From Pseudolabrys sp. (GTDB taxonomy: Bacteria; Pseudomonadota; Alphaproteobacteria; Rhizobiales; Xanthobacteraceae), in the NCBI GenBank assembly GCA_029945495.1, contig JAQSCR010000581.1:1-8521 (forward strand): DNA of 8,521 bases, in the 5' to 3' direction. How positions within the stretch are numbered: the stretch's first letter is position 1; every line of letters starts with the position of its first letter. The translations under genes were made by a program, and so were the position numbers. Below are positions 1 through 6,099 of the stretch, piece by piece. The notes beneath the pieces were generated by a model, which did not search any database, was not told the origin of the DNA, and saw only the letters and a program-made list of their open reading frames with translations.

Positions 1-96
1 ATTTCATGACACACCCGGAGCCGTGCGACGCCCAACGCCGGCCCGATCTAGCCGGTGGCAATGTGGGCTTTGTGGGGCAGTCTACACCAAGCCGCG

Positions 97-897
97 CTAA
101 ACCGCCTCGCGCGCCAGCACTTCGCCATAGGCCAGCGGCAACAACCGGGCCAGGCGCTCGGCCCATTCGCTCTGGCCGCGCTCGTCGGCAATCAGGTCCT
201 GGCGGATTTCGATGGCGATATGGTGCAGGCCGCGCCGCTCGCCATGCACCGGGACGGTGTAGTCGGAATGGTCGGTGACGCTATAGGGCTCGTTGTCGCC
301 GACGGTCAGCCCGGTCTCGGCCTGCAGCAGATCGCGCAGGATGTGCGCGACCCGTGTGTCGCGGTTGTACAGAACGCCGGCATGCCACGGCCGCGCCAAG
401 TCTTTGAAGCTCGGCGTGAAGCTGTGCATCGATATCAGCGCGACCGGCAGGCCGCTTTGCTTGCGGCGCTCGAGCTCGGCTTCGATGGCGTCATGATAGG
501 GCCGGAAGATCTCGGCGATGCGCGCGGCCTTGTCGGCTTCGCTCAAACCGATATTGCCGGGGATCGGCGTCAACTCGCTGATGACCGGCATCGAAGTCTC
601 CGACCCCGGCGGGCGGTTGCAGTCGATCACCAGTCGCGAATAGTTCTGCTGGATCAGCTGGGCGTCGAGCGCGTCGGCCAGCCGGCGCGAGACCCCGGCA
701 ATGCCGATGTCCCAGCCGATATGGCGGGCGCGTTCGGTGTCGGACACGCCGAGCGTGCCGAGGGCGCGCGGGACCCTCATCCCGGCATGATCGGCGACCA
801 GCAGGAACGGCGAATGCCCGCCCGCGTTGTGGACGCCGATCGGCGGCGGCTCGTCTTCTCCAAGAAGTTTGCCCAAATTGCCCTCAATCGTACCCAT
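97..897 (-). CDS. N-formylglutamate amidohydrolase family protein
   Basis: This 266-aa soluble protein resembles N-formylglutamate amidohydrolases (HutG type), zinc-dependent enzymes that release glutamate and formate from N-formyl-L-glutamate at the end of one histidine degradation route. Family hallmarks run in order: an ADHAG segment (Asp36-His37), HIGWDIG (59-65), a YSRLVIDCNRPPGS stretch (86-99), MHSFTP (157-162, with His158 as a likely metal or catalytic residue), VLYNRD (175-180), DNEPYS (201-206) and a C-terminal HHIAIEIRQD block (225-234). The length fits the family. No signal peptide or membrane segment is seen. The ATG at 897 is the obvious start, but the sequence ahead of it has only a weak Shine-Dalgarno match. 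The gene is divergent from the transglutaminase-like genes, and no other histidine-utilisation gene is present. The true substrate could therefore be another N-acyl or N-formyl amino acid or peptide end, so I give no hutG symbol. Confidence 0.9.
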   Translation of the reverse strand: MGTIEGNLGKLLGEDEPPPIGVHNAGGHSPFLLVADHAGMRVPRALGTLGVSDTERARHIGWDIGIAGVSRRLADALDAQLIQQNYSRLVIDCNRPPGSETSMPVISELTPIPGNIGLSEADKAARIAEIFRPYHDAIEAELERRKQSGLPVALISMHSFTPSFKDLARPWHAGVLYNRDTRVAHILRDLLQAETGLTVGDNEPYSVTDHSDYTVPVHGERRGLHHIAIEIRQDLIADERGQSEWAERLARLLPLAYGEVLAREAV

Positions 898-999
898 TGG
901 TTAATTCTTTGCTGTTCAAATCGTCCCATGCGGCGCACGCCGAGCTTCTAATGGCCGGGATTATGCTTTTATAACAGCCTACCTCGATTTGGGACCGCA
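898..999. promoter_or_regulatory. Divergent intergenic region
   Basis: This 102-bp gap separates the amidohydrolase (minus) and the first transglutaminase-like gene (plus). It must hold promoters for both. An AT-rich patch at 963-975 (TTTTATAAC on plus, GTTATAAAA on minus) could serve as a -10 box in either direction, but no convincing -35 boxes are seen. Confidence 0.35.
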
Positions 1000-1866
1000 A
1001 TGCCGATTTTCGTCATTAGGCATGTCACCACCTACCACTACCGCCAACCGGTGGCCTTCGGCGAACATCGCATGATGCTGCGGCCGCGCGATGACGGCGA
1101 CCAGGTCGTCCTCGATACCGAACTCGCCATCGCGCCGCCGCCGCGCCGCATTCGCTGGACCCGCGACAGGCTCGGCAATCACGTCGCCACGGCCGAGTTC
1201 GACGACCGCGCCGCCGAGTTGCGCTTCGAAAGTACCATCCGCCTCGACCACGCCGCGATGAATTTCGCCGCGCACGATATCGCCGACCATGCCCGCAGGT
1301 TTCCTTACATGCGCGATACCGGTCATCCGCCGGTCGTGCCGGCAACGCCGGTGCATGTGCGCGTACAGAGCTGGGCCGAAGGCTTCCTGCGCGCCGACGG
1401 CACCGCCAATACCTACGACCTTCTGGTCGGCATGACGCAAATCATCAAGACGAAATTCAAGCACGCGGCGCGCCACCAGCACGGCATCCAGAAGCCGGAA
1501 CAAACGCTCAGGCTGGCGAGCGGCAGTTGCCGCGACCATGCGCTGCTGATGATCGCGGCGCTTGGCCATCTCGGCTTCGCCGCCCGTTTTGTTTCCGGCT
1601 ATCTTTATCTGGCTGGTGACGACGACGGCGAGGAGGCCGTGCTCGACGGCGGCAATACCCACGCCTGGGCGCAGGTTTTTGTGCCGGGTCCCGGCTGGGT
1701 CGATTTCGACCCGTCGAGCGGCACCGTCGGCAATCAGAATCTGGTGCGCGTCGCTGTGGTCGACGATCCGCGCGAGGCGATCCCCTTACAGGGCAGTTGG
1801 TTCGGCCGCTCGGCCGATCACCTGGCGATGAAAGTCGCGGTCAAAGTGGCGGCGGCCCGCGCTTAA
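1000..1866 (+). CDS. Transglutaminase-like cysteine protease family protein with N-terminal accessory domain
   Basis: This 288-aa protein has the bacterial transglutaminase-like layout. Residues about 1-90 form the beta-rich N-terminal domain, with the typical opening IRHVTTYHYRQPV and the RPRDD segment. The papain-like transglutaminase core covers about 150-260. The triad is complete: Cys177 in ASGSCRDHA, His221 in GNTHAWAQVF and Asp237 in VDFDPSSG. Family members act as amidases, peptidases or transamidases; the substrate here is unknown. No signal peptide is seen, so it is probably cytoplasmic. GGGA at 991-994 lies 5 nt before the ATG and supports this start. Two further transglutaminase-like genes follow on the same strand. 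In other bacteria, genes of this architecture often sit with alpha-E (DUF403) and circularly permuted ATP-grasp genes or a proteasome-like peptidase (Anbu). None of those is inside this window. Confidence 0.93.
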   Translation: MPIFVIRHVTTYHYRQPVAFGEHRMMLRPRDDGDQVVLDTELAIAPPPRRIRWTRDRLGNHVATAEFDDRAAELRFESTIRLDHAAMNFAAHDIADHARRFPYMRDTGHPPVVPATPVHVRVQSWAEGFLRADGTANTYDLLVGMTQIIKTKFKHAARHQHGIQKPEQTLRLASGSCRDHALLMIAALGHLGFAARFVSGYLYLAGDDDGEEAVLDGGNTHAWAQVFVPGPGWVDFDPSSGTVGNQNLVRVAVVDDPREAIPLQGSWFGRSADHLAMKVAVKVAAARA

Positions 1867-1897
1867 AGATTGCCGCGCTATTCTTATTGCTCCCGGC

Positions 1898-1903
1898 TAT
1901 AAT
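1898..1903 (+). promoter_or_regulatory. Possible -10 element before tandem transglutaminase copy 1
   Basis: A perfect TATAAT stands in the 110-bp gap before copy 1, 73 nt ahead of its ATG. No good -35 hexamer is at 16-18 bp; TTGCCG at 1870-1875 is 22 bp away. It could give copies 1 and 2 a promoter separate from the first transglutaminase-like gene. Confidence 0.35.
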
Positions 1904-1976
1904 GGAACTTTATCGCCCTGAGTTCCGTTAGCACGCGCCCGGCTGGCCTCCGCCCGCCCGGGACGAGGGAGTTTGT

Positions 1977-2795
1977 ATGAAAATCCGCGCGGGCTTCGAC
2001 ATCGCCTATGACTGCCCGCAACCGACGCCGATGATCCTCGAGTTGAGCGTGCACCCGTCGCGCACGCCGGATCTGTTGAGCTGGGACCGCATCCAGTTTT
2101 CGCCGCCGCTACCGGCGCGCACCTATCACGACAGTTTCGGTAATTTCTGTCACGTCATCACTGCGCCGAAAGGCCGGTTGAACATCACGACCGACTTCAC
2201 GATCCAGGACAGCGGCAAGGTCGATCCCGTGGTATCGAACGCGCGCCAACATGCCCTGGGCGATCTGCCGCCGGACGTGCTGATCTATCTTCTGGGCAGC
2301 CGCTATTGCGAAACCGACCGGCTATCGGATGCGGCTTGGGCGACGTTCGGGCATCTGCCCGCCGGCTGGACTTTGGTGCAGGCGATCTGCGACTTCGTGC
2401 ACAATCACATCACTTTCGGCTACCACCATGCCGATGCGAAAATGTCGGCCTGGGAAGTCTACAACAAGCGGCACGGCGTCTGTCGCGATTTCGCGCACCT
2501 TGCCATAACATTCTGCCGCTGCCTGAACATCCCGGCGCGCTATTGCACCGGCTACCTCGGCGACATGGGGACGCCGAAGCCTTGGGCGGCGGGCGACTTC
2601 GCCGCCTGGATGGAAGTCTATCTCGGCGGCGCCTGGCACATCTTCGATCCGCGCAACAATGTGCCGCGGCTCGGCCGTATCCTGATGGCGCGTGGCCGCG
2701 ACGCTACCGACGTCGCCATCGTGACCTCGTTCGGCCCCTGCACGATGGTCGGGTTCAAGGTCATCACCGATGACGCGGCATCGCCCGCCGCCTAA
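1977..2795 (+). CDS. Transglutaminase-like family protein, tandem copy 1 (His position is Ala)
   Basis: This 272-aa protein belongs to the transglutaminase-like superfamily. An N-terminal beta-rich part (about 1-95, with CPQPTPMILELSVHPSR and TYHDSFGNFCH) precedes the catalytic-type core. Nucleophile Cys169 is in HGVCRDFAHL and Asp224 is in FDPRNN. The residue aligned with the catalytic His of the first gene (HAW) is Ala209 in DFAAWMEV, so the classical triad is incomplete. It may be a binding protein, or another residue may stand in. The C-terminal block GRILMARGRDATDVAIVTSFGP is almost invariant between the two copies. GAGGGAG at 1965-1971 lies 5 nt before the ATG and makes the start secure. 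The 110-bp gap from the preceding gene contains a TATAAT. There is no signal peptide, so it is probably cytoplasmic. Family identity is firm; function is unknown. Confidence 0.92.
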   Translation: MKIRAGFDIAYDCPQPTPMILELSVHPSRTPDLLSWDRIQFSPPLPARTYHDSFGNFCHVITAPKGRLNITTDFTIQDSGKVDPVVSNARQHALGDLPPDVLIYLLGSRYCETDRLSDAAWATFGHLPAGWTLVQAICDFVHNHITFGYHHADAKMSAWEVYNKRHGVCRDFAHLAITFCRCLNIPARYCTGYLGDMGTPKPWAAGDFAAWMEVYLGGAWHIFDPRNNVPRLGRILMARGRDATDVAIVTSFGPCTMVGFKVITDDAASPAA

Positions 2796-2953
2796 CGTTT
2801 AGCGGGCATCTGCCGATAAATAATGCACCAATTCGAGCACCTTGCCGCTTCGCGCGCGGCCCGGCATTTCCTATTATCATTCGCCGGAACTTTGTTGGCT
2901 GCGGGCTCTTATCAAGCCTTCGGTAACCTCCAAAACTTGGAGCATGAGTTTCG

Positions 2954-3772
2954 ATGCGGATCCGCGCGGGCTACGAGATTTCCTACGAGTGTCCTCAGCC
3001 GACACCGATGATCCTGCAATTGAGCGTGCATTCCTCGCGTGTGCATGACCTGCTGACGCAGGATCGCATCGCGATGGATCCGACCATTCCGGTCAACACC
3101 TATCACGACATCTTCGGCAATTTCTGCCACGTCGTCACCGCGCCCGCCGGGCGCACGACTTTCTCGGCCGACTTCCTGGTGAACGATTCTGGCTGGCCCG
3201 ATGCGGTAGCGCCCGATGCCGAGCAGCATCGCTTGCAGGACCTGCCGGTCGACGTGCTGGTCTATCTGCTCGGCAGCCGCTACTGCGAAACCGACAGATT
3301 ATCCAATACCGCTTGGTCGCTGTTCGGCGGCCTGCCGAAAGGCTGGCCTCTGGTGCAGGCGATTTGCGATTACGTGCATAACCGCATCGCCTTCGGCTAT
3401 CAGCATGCCAGCCCGATGAAAACGGCATGGGACGCCAACAATGAACAGCGCGGCGTCTGCCGCGACTTCGCCCATCTCGCCATCGCTTTGTGCCGCTGCA
3501 TGAACATTCCGGCGCGCTACTGCACCGGTTATCTCGGCGACATCGGCGTGCCGCGCGATCCGGCGCCGATGGATTTCAGTGCCTGGTTCGAGGTCTTCCT
3601 CGGCGGTCGCTGGTGGACAGTCGACGCCCGCCACAACGTGCCGCGCATCGGCCGCATCCTGATGGCGCGCGGCCGCGACGCCACCGACGTCGCCATCGTG
3701 ACCTCGTTCGGCCCCTGCACGATGGCGGGGTTCAAGGTGGTGACCGACGAGGCCGTCCCGCAGACGGCCTGA
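2954..3772 (+). CDS. Transglutaminase-like family protein, tandem copy 2 (His position is Ser)
   Basis: This 272-aa protein has the same length as its upstream neighbour. A gapless hand alignment gives about 183 identical residues of 272, so the two are tandem paralogues. Cys169 is in RGVCRDFAHLA and Asp224 is in TVDARHN. The triad His position is Ser209 in MDFSAWFEV. Conserved blocks shared with copy 1 include LLGSRYCETDRLS (105-117), NIPARYCTGYLGD (184-196) and the C-terminal ILMARGRDATDV. The Shine-Dalgarno is weaker than that of copy 1: GGAG at 2939-2942 is 11 nt from the ATG, and a GAG lies at 2946-2948. The start is chosen because MRIRAGYEISYECPQPTP matches the start of copy 1. A strong hairpin terminator follows 20 nt after the stop. 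No export signal is seen. Function is unknown beyond the superfamily. Confidence 0.92.
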   Translation: MRIRAGYEISYECPQPTPMILQLSVHSSRVHDLLTQDRIAMDPTIPVNTYHDIFGNFCHVVTAPAGRTTFSADFLVNDSGWPDAVAPDAEQHRLQDLPVDVLVYLLGSRYCETDRLSNTAWSLFGGLPKGWPLVQAICDYVHNRIAFGYQHASPMKTAWDANNEQRGVCRDFAHLAIALCRCMNIPARYCTGYLGDIGVPRDPAPMDFSAWFEVFLGGRWWTVDARHNVPRIGRILMARGRDATDVAIVTSFGPCTMAGFKVVTDEAVPQTA

Positions 3773-3792
3773 TCGCGATCGATCGATGACAA

Positions 3793-3821
3793 AAAAATGC
3801 CGGCGCGAGGCCGGCATTTTT
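3793..3821. terminator. Bidirectional Rho-independent terminator
   Basis: A perfect 12-bp stem (3793-3804 with 3810-3821, core ATGCCGGC/GCCGGCAT) encloses a 5-nt GCGAG loop. The plus strand continues into a T-rich tract to 3829. The minus strand reads into a run of seven T from 3797 to 3791. It sits between the convergent copy-2 transglutaminase-like gene and infA, so it should end transcription from both sides. Confidence 0.9.
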
Positions 3822-3829
3822 CTTTTCTT

Positions 3830-3933
3830 GTCATTCCGGGGCGTGCGAAGCACGAACCCGGAATCCAGCCAAATCGTATTTATGTTCTTATTTCTGGATT
3901 CCGGATCGCCGCATTCGCGGCGTCCGGAATGAC
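3830..3933. repeat. Composite palindromic intergenic repeat (about 104 bp)
   Basis: The outer arms are GTCATTCCGG (3830-3839) and its reverse complement CCGGAATGAC (3924-3933). The inner arms are CCGGAATCCAG (3858-3868) and CTGGATTCCGG (3894-3904). Each half has its own small hairpin: CGTGC-GAA-GCACG (3842-3854) and CGCCGC-ATTC-GCGGCG (3907-3922). An AT-rich spacer (about 3871-3893) lies in the middle. The element can fold into a cloverleaf-like shape. It lies between the terminator and the infA stop, 12 nt from the latter. I regard it as a REP/MITE-like family common in Bradyrhizobium-type genomes; that attribution is from memory. Confidence 0.85.
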
Positions 3934-3945
3934 GGAGATTGCCTT

Positions 3946-4218
3946 TTAGCGCCGGCGGAAATTCGGCCGGCGGCTTTGCGGAGACGGCGAGGGAGCGTCG
4001 CCCTTGTGGCGGAAGCTGATGCGCCCGCGTTGCAGGTCGTAGGGCGACATTTCGACGATCACGCGGTCACCGACGCCGGTGCGGATGCGGAACTTGCGCA
4101 TCTTGCCGGCGGTGTAGGCCAGCACCTCGTGCTCGTTGTCGAGCTTTACCCTGAAATTCCCGTCCGGCAACACTTCGGTCACCGTGCCGTCGAATTCCAG
4201 CAATTCTTCCTTCGCCAT
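3946..4218 (-). CDS. infA: Translation initiation factor IF-1, with C-terminal extension
   Basis: This 90-aa protein is IF-1, the small OB-fold factor that binds the ribosomal A site on the 30S subunit during initiation. It opens MAKEELLEFDGTVTEVLPDG. The OB-fold core includes FRVKLDNEHEVLAYTAGKMRKFRIR and the hallmark VEMSPYDLQRGRISFRHK. Bacterial IF-1 is normally about 72 aa. Here the last 18 residues or so (GDAPSPSPQSRRPNFRRR) are an added Ser/Pro-rich, arginine-rich tail. AGAGGA (complement of 4224-4229) lies 5 nt before the ATG and fixes the start. The gene follows a DEAD-box helicase on the same strand. I have the impression that related alphaproteobacteria carry a second, standard-length infA elsewhere, so this may be a paralogue rather than the only copy. 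Confidence 0.93.
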   Translation of the reverse strand: MAKEELLEFDGTVTEVLPDGNFRVKLDNEHEVLAYTAGKMRKFRIRTGVGDRVIVEMSPYDLQRGRISFRHKGDAPSPSPQSRRPNFRRR

Positions 4219-4281
4219 CCAATTCCTCTCCCGGTATCCCGCCCATTATCCGGCGCCAGTATCCCGCACCTTGGGCCGCTC

Positions 4282-4311
4282 TACATATCCGAATATCGGC
4301 TCCCGTCCCAA
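4282..4311 (-). promoter_or_regulatory. Possible infA promoter
   Basis: On the minus strand TTGGGA (complement of 4306-4311), 18 nt and TATGTA (complement of 4282-4287) resemble -35 and -10 boxes, about 64 nt upstream of the infA ATG. The -35 box overlaps one arm of the inverted repeat. The match is moderate, and read-through from the helicase gene is an alternative. Confidence 0.3.
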
Positions 4312-4345
4312 GGGCAAAACTCAAAATCCAGTACCTTGGGACGGG
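4302..4345. repeat. 12-bp inverted repeat upstream of infA
   Basis: CCCGTCCCAAGG (4302-4313) and CCTTGGGACGGG (4334-4345) are perfect complements around a 20-nt loop. On the plus strand the right arm is followed by GC and five T (4348-4352), which looks like a terminator. No plus-strand gene ends here. In minus-strand (helicase to infA) transcripts it would form a stable leader or intercistronic hairpin. A further CCTTGGG at 4269-4275 can pair with the 4307-4313 arm instead, so two folds compete. Confidence 0.7.
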
Positions 4346-4367
4346 GCTTTTTCAAGCTATTGTAGCC

Positions 4368-5858
4368 TTAGCGCGGCGTCCGATTGCCGGTGCGCTGCAG
4401 GAACGTAACAGTTCCAATGCTGTTTGGCTCGCCCGGCGAGGCTTCCGCGCGCGGGATCTGTGGGTTGCTACCCTGGCTGCCCCGGTGGGAGCGGCCCTGG
4501 TTGCTGCCGTTGCTGCCGTTGCTGCGGTTGCCGCCATTGCCATGATTCTGGCCGCCACTGCCGCCGCCACCATTACCGCCGTGACCGCGCTGCGTGCGGC
4601 CGCGATTGGGCCGGTTGCTGGCCTGGTGGTGGTCGGCCGGGCGCTGCGCCGGACGGACGCCGGTGCGCTTGTCGATCGACGGGATGGTGATACGGATCAT
4701 GCGCTGGATATCGCGCAGGAACGCTGCTTCTTCGTGATCGCAGAATGAGATCGCGATGCCATCGGCGCCGGCGCGCGCGGTGCGGCCGATGCGGTGGACA
4801 TAGGATTCCGGGATGTTCGGCAGATCGTAGTTGACCACGTGGCTGACGCCGTCGACGTCGATGCCGCGGGCGGCGATGTCGGTGGCGATCAGGATGCGCA
4901 GCTTGCCGTTACGGAAGTCGGCGAGCACGCGCTCGCGCTGGTTCTGCGACTTGTTGCCGTGGATAGCCTCGGCGCCGAAGCCGGACTTCTGCAGATGGCG
5001 GACGACCTTGTCGGCGCCATGCTTGGTGCGGGTAAACACCAGGACGCGATCGGTGGTCTCGGTCTTGAGCGTCTCGACCAAAAGGTCGTTCTTGGCCGAC
5101 TTCTCGGTCAGAATGACGCGCTGGGCGATGCGGTCGACGGTCGAGGCCTGCGGCGTCACGGCGACGCGCTCAGGATTGGTCAGCATCGAATCGGCGAGCT
5201 TGGTGATCTCCTGCGGCATGGTGGCCGAGAAGAACAAAGTCTGCCGTTCCTTGCGCAGCATCGCCACAACCTTGCGGATGTCGTTGATGAAACCCATGTC
5301 GAGCATGCGGTCGGCTTCGTCGAGGACGAGGATTTCGACCTGGTTGAGCGTGATCGCGCGCTGATGCACGAGATCGAGCAGGCGACCCGGCGTAGCGACG
5401 AGCACTTCGACGCCGTGCGCGAGGCCGCGGATCTGCCGGTTGATCGGCACGCCGCCGATGGCGAGTTCGATCGCCAGCGGCTTCATGTGCCGGCCATAGG
5501 CGCGGAAGCTGTCGGCGATCTGGCCTGACAGTTCGCGCGTCGGCGACAGAACGAGCACGCGGCAGGACTTGCGTTCCGGCCGCATCCGCTTGGTGTAGAG
5601 GTGGTTGAGGATCGGCAGCGCGAAAGCCGCGGTCTTGCCGGTGCCGGTCTGCGCGATGCCAATGACATCGCGGCCGGAAAGGACGATCGGAACGGTCTGG
5701 GCCTGGATCGGAGTGGGGGTGACGTAGTTCTCTTCGACAAGGGCGCGAAGGATCGGCTCTGCGAGGCCGAAGTCGTTAAATGAAGTCAAAAGGTATCTTT
5801 CTATGGCAAGACGGCCGAATCGCTGAAGCGACCGACGATATCGCGGTTTTTTTGACAT
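4368..5858 (-). CDS. DEAD-box ATP-dependent RNA helicase, RhlE-like
   Basis: This protein is 496 aa from the ATG at 5858, or 473 aa from a TTG at 5789. It unwinds RNA duplexes with ATP, in roles such as mRNA decay, ribosome assembly or cold adaptation. All motifs are present in order: Q motif (FNDFGL from 27, PTPIQAQ 48-54), motif I AQTGTGKT (69-76), PTRELS (106-111), GG (135-136), TPGR (156-159), DEAD (180-183), SAT (211-213), VFTRT (274-278), ATDIAARGIDV (325-335) and HRIGRTAR (355-362). The two RecA-like domains end near 395. The tail, about 405-496, is a low-complexity Gly/Asn/Ser/Arg-rich region, typical of RhlE-like proteins and probably RNA-binding. Homologues as I recall them begin at LTSFNDFGL, corresponding to the TTG at 5789. 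The 23 residues added by the ATG are basic and not part of the family core. infA lies downstream on the same strand. Confidence 0.95.
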   Translation of the reverse strand: MSKKPRYRRSLQRFGRLAIERYLLTSFNDFGLAEPILRALVEENYVTPTPIQAQTVPIVLSGRDVIGIAQTGTGKTAAFALPILNHLYTKRMRPERKSCRVLVLSPTRELSGQIADSFRAYGRHMKPLAIELAIGGVPINRQIRGLAHGVEVLVATPGRLLDLVHQRAITLNQVEILVLDEADRMLDMGFINDIRKVVAMLRKERQTLFFSATMPQEITKLADSMLTNPERVAVTPQASTVDRIAQRVILTEKSAKNDLLVETLKTETTDRVLVFTRTKHGADKVVRHLQKSGFGAEAIHGNKSQNQRERVLADFRNGKLRILIATDIAARGIDVDGVSHVVNYDLPNIPESYVHRIGRTARAGADGIAISFCDHEEAAFLRDIQRMIRITIPSIDKRTGVRPAQRPADHHQASNRPNRGRTQRGHGGNGGGGSGGQNHGNGGNRSNGSNGSNQGRSHRGSQGSNPQIPRAEASPGEPNSIGTVTFLQRTGNRTPR

Positions 5859-5917
5859 CCCGCGTTGCCAGGGCTGTCTTTAGTTTTCAGAAAATCGAAT
5901 GGGCGGGGCGAAATTCG

Positions 5918-5947
5918 TATTTAGAAGTTCGTGCACGCAGCCCGCAA
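5918..5947 (-). promoter_or_regulatory. Possible helicase promoter
   Basis: On the minus strand TTGCGG (complement of 5942-5947) and TAAATA (complement of 5918-5923) are separated by 18 nt. Transcription from here would give a 5' leader of about 50 nt to the ATG at 5858, or about 120 nt to the TTG at 5789. Long leaders occur in cold-induced helicase mRNAs. The boxes are only approximate matches. Confidence 0.3.
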
Positions 5948-6057
5948 ACCCGAAGACCGGGTCGTTCATTCGCAAAGCTGATATGACAGCGTTCGGTGGT
6001 CATTTCAAGGCAGGTTTCTGCTTTATTGCCCCGAATGATGAATAAAGTGACCCGTAG

Positions 6058-6099
6058 GTCATTCCGGAACGGCCCTTTTGGGCCGTATCTGGAATCCAG
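6058..6099. repeat. Solo half-copy of the GTCATTCCGG repeat
   Basis: GTCATTCCGG (6058-6067) is followed by a hairpin ACGGCCC-TTTT-GGGCCGT (6069-6086) and then CTGGAATCCAG (6089-6099). This matches the order of the left half of the 3830-3933 element (GTCATTCCGG, hairpin, GGAATCCAG) with a different hairpin sequence and no right half. It lies in the divergent region between the helicase and CoA-transferase genes, where its structure would be in the 5' flank of both. It accounts for spurious open frames in the area. Confidence 0.75.

Noticed and set aside
1..96. Possible gene end or start at the left edge
   Set aside because: A minus-strand ATG at 7 and a weak CCGGC/GCCGG dyad (38-42/51-55) are seen, but too little sequence is available to support either a gene or a terminator.
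55..951. Long plus-strand open frame opposite the amidohydrolase gene
   Set aside because: It is antisense to a gene with clear family motifs, is itself Arg/Gln-rich without recognisable domains, and reflects GC-rich codon bias.
979..1662. Minus-strand open frame opposite the first transglutaminase-like gene
   Set aside because: It is antisense to a gene with a full Cys-His-Asp triad and shows no features of its own.
4485..4748. Apparent hydrophobic Ala/Val-rich protein on the plus strand
   Set aside because: It is an antisense reading of the Gly/Asn/Ser-rich helicase tail; the seeming membrane helix is a product of the repeated GCC/GTT triplets.
4794..5528. Plus-strand open frame opposite the helicase
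   Set aside because: It is a shadow of the conserved helicase motifs in the other strand.
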